NCBI GenBank assembly: GCA_947455465.1
Contig: CANGNS010000018.1
Location: forward strand, 1 to 64,000
Direction: 5' to 3'
Length of the DNA: 64,000 nucleotides
DNA from: Comamonadaceae bacterium
Lineage (GTDB): Bacteria > Pseudomonadota > Gammaproteobacteria > Burkholderiales > Burkholderiaceae_C
The stretch's first letter is position 1. Each line of letters begins with the position of its first letter. The notes under the pieces were generated by a model, which worked only from the letters and a program-made list of their open reading frames with translations, had not been told where the DNA came from and ran no database searches. The position numbers and the translations under genes were made by a program. This document shows positions 31,111-42,400 of the stretch, piece after piece.

Positions 31111-31914
31111 ATGACGCACGCCATTGCCGTTGCCGGTGCCTCCGGGCGCATGGGGCACATGCTGATCGAAGCCGTCCACCAAGCCCCCGATTGCCACCTG
31201 GCCGGCGCCCTGGACCGTGCCGACAGCGCCGTCTTGGGCCAAGACGCCGGCGCTTTTGCCGGTCTGAGCCTGGGCGTGCCCATCAGCGCGGACCTCGCCA
31301 GCGGCTTGCACAACAGCCGCTTTTTGATCGATTTCACCCGCCCAGAGGGCACCATGGCGCATCTGGAGGTCTGCCGCGCGCAGGGCGTGGCCATGGTGAT
31401 TGGCACGACTGGCTTGAGCGATGCGCAAAAAAGCACCATCGCCCAGGCCTCCCGCGATATTGCGATCATGCTGGCGCCCAATATGAGCGTGGGCGTTAAC
31501 GTCACCCTCAAGCTGTTGGAGCTGGCCGCCAAGGCGCTGGCTACGGGCTATGACATCGAAATTATCGAGGCGCACCATCGCCACAAAGTGGACGCACCCT
31601 CGGGTACGGCGCTGCAGATGGGGGAGGTCATCGCCAAGGCCCAGGGCCGCAGCCTGGCCGATTGCGCGGTCTACGCCCGCGAGGGCATCACCGGCGAGCG
31701 CGACCCCTCGAGCATCGGCTTTGCCACCATTCGTGGTGGCGATATCGTGGGCGACCACACGGTTTTGTTCGCCGGCACCGGCGAGCGCATCGAAATCAGC
31801 CACAAGTCTTCCAGCCGCCAAACCTATGCCCAAGGCAGTTTGCGCGCTGTGCGCTTCTTAGCGGGGCAAAAAAACGGCTTGTTCGACATGTTTGACGTGC
31901 TGGGATTGCGGTGA
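31111..31914 (+). CDS. dapB: 4-hydroxy-tetrahydrodipicolinate reductase
   Basis: [35 protein letters not shown]. Confidence 0.97.
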   Translation: MTHAIAVAGASGRMGHMLIEAVHQAPDCHLAGALDRADSAVLGQDAGAFAGLSLGVPISADLASGLHNSRFLIDFTRPEGTMAHLEVCRAQGVAMVIGTTGLSDAQKSTIAQASRDIAIMLAPNMSVGVNVTLKLLELAAKALATGYDIEIIEAHHRHKVDAPSGTALQMGEVIAKAQGRSLADCAVYAREGITGERDPSSIGFATIRGGDIVGDHTVLFAGTGERIEISHKSSSRQTYAQGSLRAVRFLAGQKNGLFDMFDVLGLR

Positions 31915-32582
31915 ACCCTTTGGCCGGGGCCTTTCAGGGCGACGCCGTGCACCAGGCGGTATCGGTGCTTTTGCTGGCCATGTCGGTGGCAAGCTGGTCG
32001 GTCATTTTGTGGAAACTTTGGCTCTTGCGCGGCGCGATGGCCGGTACGCAGCGCAGCATTGCCGCTTTTTGGCAGGCCGCCGGTGTGGATGAAGCGGCGG
32101 CGCTTTTGCCCGCTTTTGACCGCCACCATTTGGTATCGCCCATGGTGCAGGCCTGCCAGGCGCAGGCCAAGGCAGCAGGCGGGCCGGCGCACTTGGGCGC
32201 ACAGGGGCAGGTCGACGCTGGATTTACCCGCGTTATCCGGGGTGCCCTGAGCCAGAGCATCCGCACCCTGCAAAGCGGCCAGGTGCTGCTGGCCAGTGTG
32301 GGCGCGATTGCGCCTTTTGTTGGCTTGCTGGGCACGGTTTGGGGCATCTACCATGCGCTGGGTACGATTTCCAGCGCGGGCCAATTGAGTATTGCGCAGG
32401 TGGCCGGGCCGGTGGGCGAGGCGCTCATCATGACAGCAGCTGGGCTGGCCGTGGCCATACCGGCGGTGCTGGGCTACAACGTGCTGGGCCGCCTGATCGG
32501 GCGCATTGAAGCCGATCTGGAAGGCTTTGCCCACGACCTGTTGGCGCTCATGACCGGGCCCGCGCCCGGCGCGCCGCGCTGA
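31911..32582 (+). CDS. exbB: MotA/TolQ/ExbB proton channel protein (ExbB-like)
   Basis: [49 protein letters not shown] start overlaps dapB stop (GTGA). Confidence 0.9.
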   Translation: MNPLAGAFQGDAVHQAVSVLLLAMSVASWSVILWKLWLLRGAMAGTQRSIAAFWQAAGVDEAAALLPAFDRHHLVSPMVQACQAQAKAAGGPAHLGAQGQVDAGFTRVIRGALSQSIRTLQSGQVLLASVGAIAPFVGLLGTVWGIYHALGTISSAGQLSIAQVAGPVGEALIMTAAGLAVAIPAVLGYNVLGRLIGRIEADLEGFAHDLLALMTGPAPGAPR

Positions 32583-32590
32583 CGACCGCC

Positions 32591-33010
32591 ATGCGCTTTG
32601 GCCGCTTCGCTCGCAAAGACGGCGCCGCGCCGATGAGCGATATCAATATGACGCCGCTGATCGACGTCATGCTGGTGTTGCTGGTCATCTTCATCATCAC
32701 CGCGCCGCTGATGCTCAGCGCCATTCGGGTTGAGTTGCCCCGCGACAAGGCCAGCGCCGACGCCCAAAGCGAGACCGCGCCGCTGGCCGTCACCATTGCC
32801 AAGGACGGCGCCGTCTATATCCGAGACCAGCGACTGGCCGACGCAGCCCTGCTCCAAGCGCTGCAAGCGGTGGCCCGGCGCAACCCCGAGACCGAGCTGG
32901 CCTTGCGCGCCGATGTGGCCGTGCCCTACGGCGCAGTGGTGGCCTTCATGGCCCAGGCGCACCAGGCCGGGCTGCACCGCATCGGCTTTGTGACCGAAAA
33001 ACAGCCCTGA
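32591..33010 (+). CDS. exbD: ExbD/TolR biopolymer transport protein
   Basis: MSDINMTPLIDVMLVLLVIFIITAPLM. Confidence 0.92.
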   Translation: MRFGRFARKDGAAPMSDINMTPLIDVMLVLLVIFIITAPLMLSAIRVELPRDKASADAQSETAPLAVTIAKDGAVYIRDQRLADAALLQALQAVARRNPETELALRADVAVPYGAVVAFMAQAHQAGLHRIGFVTEKQP

Positions 33011-33074
33011 TCGCGCGGGGGCCGCGCGGGGGCGCAGCGCCTAAAATGCGCTTTGCCCTCCAATCCCACCCCCC

Positions 33075-35762
33075 ATGCAAGACAAGTACCAACACACCGC
33101 CATCGAGCAAGCCGCCCGCAGCCATTGGGCCCAGCCCCTGTGGAACGGCCACGAGGCCTACCGCGTCACCGAAGACGCGGGCAAAAACAAGTTTTACGCC
33201 TGCTCCATGCTGCCTTACCCCAGCGGCAAGCTGCACATGGGCCATGTGCGCAACTACACCATCAACGACATGCTGGCGCGCTACCTGCGCATGAAGGGCT
33301 ACAACGTCTTGATGCCCATGGGCTGGGATGCCTTTGGCCTACCGGCAGAAAACGCGGCGCTGAAGAATGGGGTGCCACCGGCCAAGTGGACCTACGAAAA
33401 CATCGCCCACATGAAGCAGCAGATGCAGGCCATGGGCCTGGCTATCGACTGGAGCCGCGAAGTAGCCACCTGCGACCCGAGCTATTACAAGTGGAACCAG
33501 TGGCTGTTTTTGAAGATGCTCGATATTGGCGTGGCCTACCGCAAGACGCAGGTCGTGAACTGGGACCCGGTGGACCAAACCGTGTTGGCCAATGAGCAGG
33601 TGATCGACGGGCGCGGCTGGCGCACCGGCGCCTTGGTGGAAAAGCGCGAAATTCCGGGCTATTACCTGAAGATTACCCAGTACGCGCAAGAGCTACTCGA
33701 CCATGTGCAGACCGGCCTGCCTGGCTGGCCCGAGCGCGTCAAGCTGATGCAGGAAAACTGGATCGGCAAGAGCGAAGGCGTGCGCTTTGCCTTCCCGCAC
33801 ACCATTAAAGATGCCAGCGGCGCCTTGATCGGCGAGGGGCGCATGTACGTGTTCACCACGCGGGCGGACACCATCATGGGCGTCACCTTTTGCGCTGTGG
33901 CACCCGAGCATCCGCTGGCGGTGCATGCTGCGGCCAGCAACCCGGCGCTGGCGGCCTTCATCGAAGAATGCAAAGCCGGCGGCACCACGGAGGCAGAGCT
34001 GGCCGTGAAAGAAAAAGCCGGCATGGACACCGGCCTTTTTGTCACGCACCCGCTGACCGGCGCCCAGGTGGCGCTGTGGGTGGGCAACTATGTGCTGATG
34101 AGCTACGGCGACGGCGCCGTCATGGGCGTGCCAGCGCACGACGAGCGCGACTTTGCGTTTGCGCTGAAATACGCGCTGCCCATTAAACAAGTGGTGGCCG
34201 TAGCGGGCCAGACTTTTAGCGACCAGGCTTGGCAAGAGTGGTACGCCGACAAAACCCAGGGGGTGTGTGTGCATTCGGACGAACTCGACGGCTTGAACCA
34301 AAAAGCGGCGGTCGGCAAAGTCGCTGTGCTCTTGGCGGCCCAAGGTCTGGGCGAGAAAAAAACCACCTGGCGTTTGCGCGACTGGGGCATCAGCCGCCAG
34401 CGCTACTGGGGCACGCCCATCCCCATCATCCACTGCGCAGAACACGGCGCCGTGCCGGTGCCGGAAAAAGACCTGCCGGTGGTGCTGCCGCAAGACTGCA
34501 TTCCTGACGGTTCGGGCAATCCGCTGCACAAGCATGAAGGCTTTCACGCAGGCGTTACCTGCCCGGTATGTGGCAAGCCCGCCCGGCGCGAGACCGACAC
34601 CATGGACACCTTTGTGGATTCCAGCTGGTACTACATGCGCTACTGCGACCCGACCAACACCGAGGCGATGGTGGCCGAGGGCGCGGCCTATTGGGCGCCG
34701 ATGGACCAGTACATCGGCGGCATCGAGCACGCCATCTTGCACCTTTTGTATGCGCGTTTTTGGACCAAGGTGATGCGCGATTTGGGCCTGGTCAAGATTG
34801 ATGAGCCCTTTACCAAGTTGCTCACACAGGGCATGGTGCTCAACCATATTTACTCGCGCCGTACCGACAAGGGCGGCAAAGACTATTTCTGGCCGCAAGA
34901 CGTGGAGCATGTGCACGATGCCGCTGGCAAAGTTACAGGCGCGCGCTTGACCAAAGCCGTGGGCGATTTGCCGGTGGGCACTGCGATCGACTACGAAGGC
35001 GTGGGCACCATGTCCAAGTCGAAAAACAATGGTGTGGACCCGCAAGACCTGATCGAGAAATACGGCGCCGACACCGCCCGCCTGTACACCATGTTCACCT
35101 CGCCGCCCGAGGCCACCCTGGAGTGGAACGACGCGGGTGTGGAAGGCAGTTACCGCTTTTTGCGCCGCGTTTGGAACTTTGGCTACAAGCTCTCGGCGCT
35201 GAACCTGGCTGGTGCGCACACCCAGCTTGCCCAAGGCTTGGCCGGCCTGAGCCTGTCCAAAGAGACACAGGCGCTGCGCCTGGAAATCCACACCGTGCTC
35301 AAGCAAGTGGACTACGACTACCAGCGCATGCAATACAACACCGTGGTTTCTGGCGCCATGAAAATGCTCAACGCGCTGGAGGACTTCAAAGCCCACGCCA
35401 GCGCCGACGGCCTGGCGGCACTGACCGAAGGCTTTGGCATCTTGCTGCGCGTGCTGTACCCGGCCACGCCCCACCTGGCCCACGCTGTCTGGCAGGAGCT
35501 GGGCTACCAAGCCCACAGTGGCGACCTGCTGGACGCCGCCTGGCCCCAGGTGGACGCCAGCGCCCTGGTGCAGGACGAGATTTCTTTGGTGCTGCAAATC
35601 AACGGCAAGCTGCGCGGTGCCTTGCTGGTGCCCTCGACAGCCTCGCGTGAAGAGATCGAGGCCTTGGCCCAGGCCAACGAAACAGTGCAGTCGTTTGCCG
35701 GCGGCGCGGCGCCCAAGAAAATCGTGGTGGTGCCCGGCCGCCTAGTCAACGTGGTGCTTTGA
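33075..35762 (+). CDS. leuS: Leucyl-tRNA synthetase
   Basis: [22 protein letters not shown] (HIGH-type motif) and [14 protein letters not shown] (KMSKS). Confidence 0.98.
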   Translation: MQDKYQHTAIEQAARSHWAQPLWNGHEAYRVTEDAGKNKFYACSMLPYPSGKLHMGHVRNYTINDMLARYLRMKGYNVLMPMGWDAFGLPAENAALKNGVPPAKWTYENIAHMKQQMQAMGLAIDWSREVATCDPSYYKWNQWLFLKMLDIGVAYRKTQVVNWDPVDQTVLANEQVIDGRGWRTGALVEKREIPGYYLKITQYAQELLDHVQTGLPGWPERVKLMQENWIGKSEGVRFAFPHTIKDASGALIGEGRMYVFTTRADTIMGVTFCAVAPEHPLAVHAAASNPALAAFIEECKAGGTTEAELAVKEKAGMDTGLFVTHPLTGAQVALWVGNYVLMSYGDGAVMGVPAHDERDFAFALKYALPIKQVVAVAGQTFSDQAWQEWYADKTQGVCVHSDELDGLNQKAAVGKVAVLLAAQGLGEKKTTWRLRDWGISRQRYWGTPIPIIHCAEHGAVPVPEKDLPVVLPQDCIPDGSGNPLHKHEGFHAGVTCPVCGKPARRETDTMDTFVDSSWYYMRYCDPTNTEAMVAEGAAYWAPMDQYIGGIEHAILHLLYARFWTKVMRDLGLVKIDEPFTKLLTQGMVLNHIYSRRTDKGGKDYFWPQDVEHVHDAAGKVTGARLTKAVGDLPVGTAIDYEGVGTMSKSKNNGVDPQDLIEKYGADTARLYTMFTSPPEATLEWNDAGVEGSYRFLRRVWNFGYKLSALNLAGAHTQLAQGLAGLSLSKETQALRLEIHTVLKQVDYDYQRMQYNTVVSGAMKMLNALEDFKAHASADGLAALTEGFGILLRVLYPATPHLAHAVWQELGYQAHSGDLLDAAWPQVDASALVQDEISLVLQINGKLRGALLVPSTASREEIEALAQANETVQSFAGGAAPKKIVVVPGRLVNVVL

Positions 35763-35776
35763 GGCGCGGCCCCGCC

Positions 35777-36307
35777 ATGCTGCGCTACCTGCTCTCTGGC
35801 CGCATCCGTGGCGTGCGCGCGATGTTGTGTGGCGCGGCGGTGTTGATGTTTTTGGGCGGCTGCGGTTTTGCGCTGCGCGGTGCGGCCCAGTTTGCTTTTG
35901 AGACGGTGGCCGTGACCCCCGAACGCGCTGGCGGCGTGGCCGCCGAGTTGTCGCGCTTTTTGGGTGACAAGGTGCGGCCCCTGACTAGTACGGCAGGCCA
36001 AGCGCCGCCCGACGCGGTGGTCGAGATCCTGCGCGAGGCGCGCGAAAAAGTCGTGGTCGGCGTCAACGCCTCGGGCCAGGTGCGTGAGTTTCAGCTGCGG
36101 CTGACCGTGCGCTTTAGCGTGCGCACCCCCCAGGGCAAAACGCTGATGGAGCCGGTCGACATCTACTTGCAGCGCGACATCAGCTTTGTCGAGTCGGCGG
36201 TGCTGGCCAAAGAGGCCGAAGAGGTGCTGCTGTTTCGTGACATGCAGACCGACGCGGTGCAGCAAATCGTGCGGCGCATGGCCGCCATCAAAAGCCTGGC
36301 GCCCTGA
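35777..36307 (+). CDS. lptE: LPS-assembly lipoprotein LptE
   Basis: LGGCGFALRGAAQFAFETV, between leuS and holA. Confidence 0.93.
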   Translation: MLRYLLSGRIRGVRAMLCGAAVLMFLGGCGFALRGAAQFAFETVAVTPERAGGVAAELSRFLGDKVRPLTSTAGQAPPDAVVEILREAREKVVVGVNASGQVREFQLRLTVRFSVRTPQGKTLMEPVDIYLQRDISFVESAVLAKEAEEVLLFRDMQTDAVQQIVRRMAAIKSLAP

Positions 36308-36321
36308 ACGGGCAGCATCCC

Positions 36322-37419
36322 ATGCAGCTCTCGCCCTTGCAACTGACCCGCCACCTGGAGCGCGGCCTCAAAGGCCTGTACACGCTGCACGGCGACGAGC
36401 CACTTTTGCAAACCGAAACGCTTGACGCTTTGCGCGCCTTTGCCCGCACCCAAGGCTTTACCGAGCGCAGCGCCCACACCGTGGTGGGCGCCCACTTCGA
36501 TTGGAGCGAGGTGCTGGCCGCCAGCGGCAGCATGAGTTTGTTTTCGGACAAGCAAATTATCGAAATCCGCATTCCCAGCGGCAAGCCTGGCAAGGAAGGC
36601 AGCGTTGCTTTGCAAGAGCTGGCCCAGCGCGCGCAGGACAATGATTCGGCGCTCACCGTGGTGCTGCTGCCCGCCCTGGACAAAGCCACTAAATCCAGCG
36701 CCTGGTTTAGCGCGCTGGACAACTTTGGCGTTACCTTGCAAATCGACACCGTGCAGCGCGCCGACTTGCCCGGCTGGATTGCCCAGCGCCTGGGCGCCAT
36801 GGGCCTGAAGGTGGCCGCCGGCGACGAAGGCCTGCGCACACTGCAGTTTTTTGCCGACCGCGTGGAAGGCAATTTGCTGGCCGCGCACCAAGAAATCCAA
36901 AAGCTCGCCCTGCTGTTTGCGCCCACGCCCGAGAACGGCGGCGTGCTGCGCTGGGCCGACGTCGAAAGCGCGGTGCTCAATGTGGCGCGCTACGACGTCT
37001 TTAAGCTCAGCGACGCGGTGCTCTCGGGCCAGGCCCAGCGCGTGCAGCGCATGCTCGACGGCTTGCAGGCCGAGGGCGAGGCCGAGGTGCTGGTGCACTA
37101 CACGCTGGCCGAGGACATCCGGGCCTTAAAGCGCGTCAAAGACGCCATGGCCCAAGGCCGCCCGCTGCCGCTGGCCTTGCGCGAGAACCGCATCTGGGGC
37201 GCGCGAGAGCGCCAGTTCGAGCGCGTGCTGCCGCGCATCAGCAGCGTACGCCTGGCCCAGTTGCTGCAATCGGCGCACCGGGTAGACGGCATCATCAAAG
37301 GCCTCAAGCAGCCCGACTGGCCTAACAGCGGCTGGCAGGCGCTGCACCGCTTGGCCTTGGAGTTGTGTACCTTGTGCGTGGCCCAGGCACAGGCCCCACG
37401 CCGTGCCACAATGGCCTGA
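36322..37419 (+). CDS. holA: DNA polymerase III subunit delta
   Basis: Position after lpt[48 protein letters not shown]. Confidence 0.94.
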   Translation: MQLSPLQLTRHLERGLKGLYTLHGDEPLLQTETLDALRAFARTQGFTERSAHTVVGAHFDWSEVLAASGSMSLFSDKQIIEIRIPSGKPGKEGSVALQELAQRAQDNDSALTVVLLPALDKATKSSAWFSALDNFGVTLQIDTVQRADLPGWIAQRLGAMGLKVAAGDEGLRTLQFFADRVEGNLLAAHQEIQKLALLFAPTPENGGVLRWADVESAVLNVARYDVFKLSDAVLSGQAQRVQRMLDGLQAEGEAEVLVHYTLAEDIRALKRVKDAMAQGRPLPLALRENRIWGARERQFERVLPRISSVRLAQLLQSAHRVDGIIKGLKQPDWPNSGWQALHRLALELCTLCVAQAQAPRRATMA

Positions 37420-37469
37420 GATTACTCAGCGACCGCTTCATCAGCAGCGCTCTCCACGAAAATCTAGCC

Positions 37470-38756
37470 ATGAACACCTCTGTTGCCAACCCCGTCGACA
37501 CCGCGCACGCGCTGGGCGCCCAAGCTAAAGCGGCCTCCAGCGCCATGGCGCGCGCCAGTGCGGCGGACAAAAACCGCGCCCTGCGCGCCTTAGCGGCGCT
37601 CTTGCGCGAAAACACCGAAGCCTTGCAGCTAGACAATGCCAAAGACCTAGAGCGCGCAGTTGCCGCCGGGCTGGCCGCGCCGCTGGTGGACCGCCTGCGG
37701 CTTACGCCCAAAGTGCTGGAAACCTGCGCCCAGGGTTGCGAGCAACTGGCCGCCATGCCCGAAATCATTGGCGAAATCAGCGGCCTGCGCCAGCAGCCCA
37801 GCGGCATTCGCGTCGGGCAGATGCGCGTGCCCATCGGTGTCTTTGGCATGATTTTCGAAAGCCGCCCCAACGTCACCATCGAGGCGGCCAGCCTGTCCAT
37901 CAAAAGCGGCAATGCCTGCATCTTGCGCGGCGGCTCCGAAGCCATTGATTCGAATAAAGCGCTGGCCTTGCTGGTGGGCCAAGCGCTGGCGCAAGCGGGC
38001 CTGCCCACGGACGCAGTGCAGCTAGTGCAGACCACCGACCGGGCTGTGGTGGGCGAGCTGATCGCCATGCCGCAGTTTGTCGATGTCATCATCCCACGCG
38101 GCGGCAAAAGCCTCATTGAGCGCATCAGCCGCGAGGCCAAAGTGCCCGTCATCAAACACTTGGACGGCAATTGCCACACCTATGTGGACGACCCCTGCGA
38201 CATCGCCATGGCCGTGACGGTGGCGGACAACGCCAAGACCCAAAAATACAGCCCTTGCAACGCCAGCGAAGGCTTGCTGGTAGCGCGTGGCGTGGCGGCG
38301 CAGTTTTTGCCGCAAATCGGCGCCATTTACGCAGCCAAAGGCGTGGAAATGCGCTGCTGCCCCGAGGCCAAAGCCCTGCTCGCAGGCCTGCCCGACGCCA
38401 AAGTGCAAGACGCCACCGACCAAGACTGGTTTGAAGAATACCTGGCGCCCATCATCAGCATCAAGGTGGTCGATGGCTTGGACGCGGCCATCGCGCACAT
38501 CAACCACTACTCCAGCCACCACACCGACGCCATCCTCACCCGCGACCACATGCACGCGCAGCGCTTTTTGCGCGAAGTGGACTCGGCCAGCGTCATGGTC
38601 AACACCAGCACCCGCTTTGCAGACGGCTTTGAATACGGCCTGGGCGCCGAAATCGGCATCTCCACCGACAAATTCCACGCCCGCGGCCCGGTGGGCATCG
38701 AGGGGCTGACCTCGCTCAAGTACGTGGTGCTGGGGCAGGGGGAAGTGCGGGGATAG
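37470..38756 (+). CDS. proA: Glutamate-5-semialdehyde dehydrogenase
   Basis: [73 protein letters not shown]. Confidence 0.97.
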   Translation: MNTSVANPVDTAHALGAQAKAASSAMARASAADKNRALRALAALLRENTEALQLDNAKDLERAVAAGLAAPLVDRLRLTPKVLETCAQGCEQLAAMPEIIGEISGLRQQPSGIRVGQMRVPIGVFGMIFESRPNVTIEAASLSIKSGNACILRGGSEAIDSNKALALLVGQALAQAGLPTDAVQLVQTTDRAVVGELIAMPQFVDVIIPRGGKSLIERISREAKVPVIKHLDGNCHTYVDDPCDIAMAVTVADNAKTQKYSPCNASEGLLVARGVAAQFLPQIGAIYAAKGVEMRCCPEAKALLAGLPDAKVQDATDQDWFEEYLAPIISIKVVDGLDAAIAHINHYSSHHTDAILTRDHMHAQRFLREVDSASVMVNTSTRFADGFEYGLGAEIGISTDKFHARGPVGIEGLTSLKYVVLGQGEVRG

Positions 38757-38773
38757 GTTTTGCCCTTGCCTTT

Positions 38774-38792
38774 TATAAACATTTTGTTTATA
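38774..38792. promoter_or_regulatory. Candidate HigA operator: palindrome upstream of higB
   Basis: TATAAAC-ATTTT-GTTTATA perfect 7-bp arms, 8 bp before higB ATG at 38800. Confidence 0.6.
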
Positions 38793-38799
38793 TTTGCGT

Positions 38800-39081
38800 A
38801 TGATTGAAAGCTTTGCGTCGGAGGAAACCCGCAAACTCTTTGAGACCGGGAAATCCCGCCGCTTACCCGCAGAAATTCTTAAACGCGCCATCATGCGACT
38901 TACGCAACTGCATGCCGCCGAGACCATAGAAGACTTGCGTAATCCGCCGTCCAATCGGCTTGAGTTGTTGATGGGTGACCGCAAAGCAGTTTGGAGTGTT
39001 CGAATCAATGCCCAATGGCGGCTGTGTTTTCGCTTTGAGCAAGGCGCCGCATTAGACGTGGAAATTGTGGACTATCACTAA
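38800..39081 (+). CDS. higB: HigB/RelE-family toxin
   Basis: MIESFASEETRKLFETGKSRRLP...NRLELLMGDRKAVWSVRINAQWRLCFRFEQG. Confidence 0.93.
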   Translation: MIESFASEETRKLFETGKSRRLPAEILKRAIMRLTQLHAAETIEDLRNPPSNRLELLMGDRKAVWSVRINAQWRLCFRFEQGAALDVEIVDYH

Positions 39082-39092
39082 GGAGCCGATGT

Positions 39093-39401
39093 ATGGCGCA
39101 CAAAATGCCTTTTAAGGATGGAATGCCTCCAATCCATCCTGGCGAGTTTTTGAAGGAGTTGCTGGAGGAACTCCAACTCAGTCAGACGGGACTGGCCGAC
39201 GCCTTGGGTATTTCCGCCATGCGCGTTTCGCATGTGCTGAGAGGGCAGCGACCGGTAACTGCCGAGTTAGCATTGCGGCTGGGCCGTGTGATGGGCCAGA
39301 CCCCGCAATATTGGTTGAACCTTCAGACAACTTATGATCTTAAAATTGCGCAACGCGACAACCAGGCTAGCCTCTTAACATTGCGCAGACTGGCCGCCTA
39401 G
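39093..39401 (+). CDS. higA: HigA-family antitoxin (XRE HTH)
   Basis: MPPIHPGEFLKELLEELQLSQTGLADALGISAMRVSHVLRGQRPVTAELALRLG. Confidence 0.94.
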   Translation: MAHKMPFKDGMPPIHPGEFLKELLEELQLSQTGLADALGISAMRVSHVLRGQRPVTAELALRLGRVMGQTPQYWLNLQTTYDLKIAQRDNQASLLTLRRLAA

Positions 39402-39414
39402 TTTGCTAACCCCC

Positions 39415-39465
39415 CCGCAGATCGCATCTGCGGCCCGACGCCTCCCTTCGTGGAGGCGTTTCTTT
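39415..39465 (+). terminator. Tandem hairpins after higA; second resembles a Rho-independent terminator
   Basis: CCGCAGAT-CGC-ATCTGCGG (39415-39433) then ACGCCTCC-CTTCGT-GGAGGCGT plus TTTCTTTT. Confidence 0.75.
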
Positions 39466-39484
39466 TGGTGCGGTCGCATCTGCA

Positions 39485-42400
39485 TCAGGGTGCCGTCGGC
39501 GCCACCCAGGTATCGCCCGCAGCCGCGTAGTAATTGGCATCCAAGTCGGTTTGCAGCAGCACCAATGCGGCGAGACGGCGGGCGGTGTGGGTGACTTCTT
39601 TGATTTCCTCTAAGTGCAGGGCGCGGCCTAGCAGGCGGTGTTCGCGGTAGCTGAGCCATTTTTTGATGACCTGGTAGCCGCCGATATGAAAGTCCCACAC
39701 GGCGGGCGGAATGTTTTTCCAAAAAGCTTTTTCGTTCAGGTAAACATCGAGGGTTTGCGGGCCCCAACCGCCTGCGCGCTCGGCGGGCGCGGTGGCGCGC
39801 TGTTGGCTGCGTCCGCGACCGGGCATGGTGACCCCGGCTTTACCGGCGCTGCCCCAACCGGCAGTCAGCGCAAACTCTTCGCTTTGCAAGGGCCCGCCGC
39901 CTTCGCGGTTGACCACGGCAATGGCTTGTAATTCTGGGGAAATGCTGCCGCTGGTGACGCCCGGTACCTCGGCTTCGGTGTCGAGCAATGCGGCCACCCT
40001 GCGCCCCAGCGCCGCTGAGGCCAAGAGCGCGTCGCGACTTGCGGGCAAGGGGATACGCGGCCAGTCTTGGGCAATGCCGTCCGCGTTGTCGGCCAGGTAG
40101 GCCGGGCTGTAGCCTATGGCCAGCGCGTGCATCCACAGCAGTTCGGCAGTGGGGCTGTCTTGGTCCGGGTCGGGCAGGCCGAGTGCGGCGAGGTAATTGC
40201 GGGCTATCGGGGAGAGGTTGGCGCGGATAGCTGGTGCATTTTCTGGCGCAAACATGTCTTCGATTTGGGCGCTTTTCGGCTCCCCGTCCTGCCAATGAAC
40301 AGGCACGTAATACGCGTCCGTTGCAAGCATGTGCTGCATACCAACCAATCGCGTCCAAATGAAAGGGCAACCTGGCGCACTGGATTTAGCCTGTCGTCGC
40401 ATTGCAAAACTAGGGGCAGAACTATTAATCTGATTGATATACGAGGGGCGCGGTTCATTCCAAAGTGGCCTAATCGTTGAGTAAAACGCACTTCTTGTAT
40501 CAAATGGGCGAACCAAAACTTTGATGAATTCGCCTTGAAAGCTTTGAGAACTTAATACCTTTCGACGCGTCTTGATGGGTTCGTATCGAGCATATGGAAC
40601 GGTAAGTGGATCCCCTTGCGCCATCCAATCGGTATCTGAAAGTGCGCCATCTAAATAGCGTTTGATTTGTGTTTCCAACACAGAGCGCTCAGTGGAAACA
40701 AGTCCTTCTTTGCGGTTATCCAAAATTCCAAGGCTTGGGTCATGTTTGCAGAGTGTTGGAATAGACGTCCAACTTGAATAGGCAAAACTAACGGATGTGG
40801 GCTTAAAGCTGTGTTTATTTCCCGCCACAGGCTGCGCGATCAAATAACTTGCATCGCGCTGCGCGTCGTCCAAGCTGTCTAGCAGTGCTTCGCGTTTGTC
40901 GCTGCCCCACCAGTCGCGGTAACGTACTTGCGCCACTTGCCCGTTGAGGGTTGGCTGGGCAGGTGCAGCAGGCGCCAGCTTTTTCACCATCAGCGCAACC
41001 GCCGTGCCTTTGCGTATGCTTTCGCGGTTGTAGGTGGTGGAAAACACGCTGGGGTCGGGCAGTCCTTGGGGCGTGGTTTTGCCGGTTTCGCGGCTGTCGC
41101 CGTTGAGGTTGTCTATCCAAATACGGTCAAAGTGCTGGCTCAGGTGCTGGCGCATGACCACGAAGGAGGGCTCGCGCACATAAGAGAAGTTGGTGATAAA
41201 GCACACCACACCGCGTGACAGGCTTTTCTCGGCGATGCGCTTTTCCGCCAGCCGGAAAAAACGCACATACAAATCGTCAAGGTTGTATTTTTTGATGCCC
41301 CAGGTGGTGTTGAGGCCTTGTTTGTAGGTGGCGACCAGGTCTTGCTCTTCGCCCACGGCCACGCCGGCAAAGCCGTCGTAGGGCGGGTTGCCCAGGATAA
41401 CGATGATTTTTTGCTGTTGCTTGACCTGGTCGGCTGCGTCGCGTTCTTGCTCAAACTCGGGAAAGGGCAGCACGGTGTTTTTGGGTTCTTTGGGCGGCTC
41501 CCAGCCGGTGAGCGCGTTGGTGAGGTAAATGCCTGCGCGTTCATCGTCGCTCAAAGGCGTGCCCCACTGGCGCAGCAGCAGGCCGATTTGCAGATGCGCC
41601 ACCACATAGGGCGCGGGCAGGAGTTCAAAGCCAAACAGGCGCGTGGTGGCGGCTTGTTTGATCTGGTGCGCGGCCAAGGCGTCGGCGCCTTGGGCCTTAA
41701 GTTTGTCGCCGATCAGGCGCAGCACTTCCACCAAATACGCGCCGGTGCCGCAGCAGGGATCGAGCACCACCACGTCCGGGTCGGCCAGGCCTTGGGGCAG
41801 GCCCAGCTCGGTTTGCAGCACCTGGTCCACCCGCGCCACTTGGTAGCGCACGATGTCTTCGGGTGTGTACCAGACGCCCAGTTTTTTGCGCAACTCGGGG
41901 TCGAAGGCAGCCAGAAAGGGCTCGTAAAAATACTGGATAGAGCGCGTGCTTTCAAAGGCTTTGAAAAATGCCGCCGTGTCCACGCGGTTGAGCGCGTCGG
42001 CTGTCCAGTCCAGCACTTCGGTAAGCCCCAGCGCCTTGAGCTTGGCCGGTTGCGACAGTTGGCCAAACAAGGCCGCGATCATGGGCACGTTGAGGCTGTG
42101 GGCGGCGCTGCGCCAGTCAAATGGGCCGTGGGCGGAGTCCTCTTCGTGGCGCAGTACCCAGGCCGAGAAGACGCCATAAAACAAGGTTTGCACCAGCGTA
42201 GATCGGAAAAAATGGGCGCCTTCGTCGGACTCAAAGCGCAAGCCCAATGCAGCCTCCAGGCTGGCTTGCAGGCTGCTGAGTTGTTTGGCTGCGCTGGGGC
42301 TGGCGTTTTCGACGCGGTGGCGGGCCTGGCGGGCGTAGCTGGCCAAGAGCGCGGCCAGGTCTTTGGGCTCGGCCAGCGGGGCTTTGTGCAGCAGCACGCG

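Noticed and set aside
33010-33060. GC-rich near-tandem GCGCGGGGGC units between exbD and leuS
   Set aside because: Only two short copies, consistent with local GC bias; no array structure
33693-35597. 634 aa minus-strand ORF opposite leuS
   Set aside because: Antisense artefact; leuS is unambiguous
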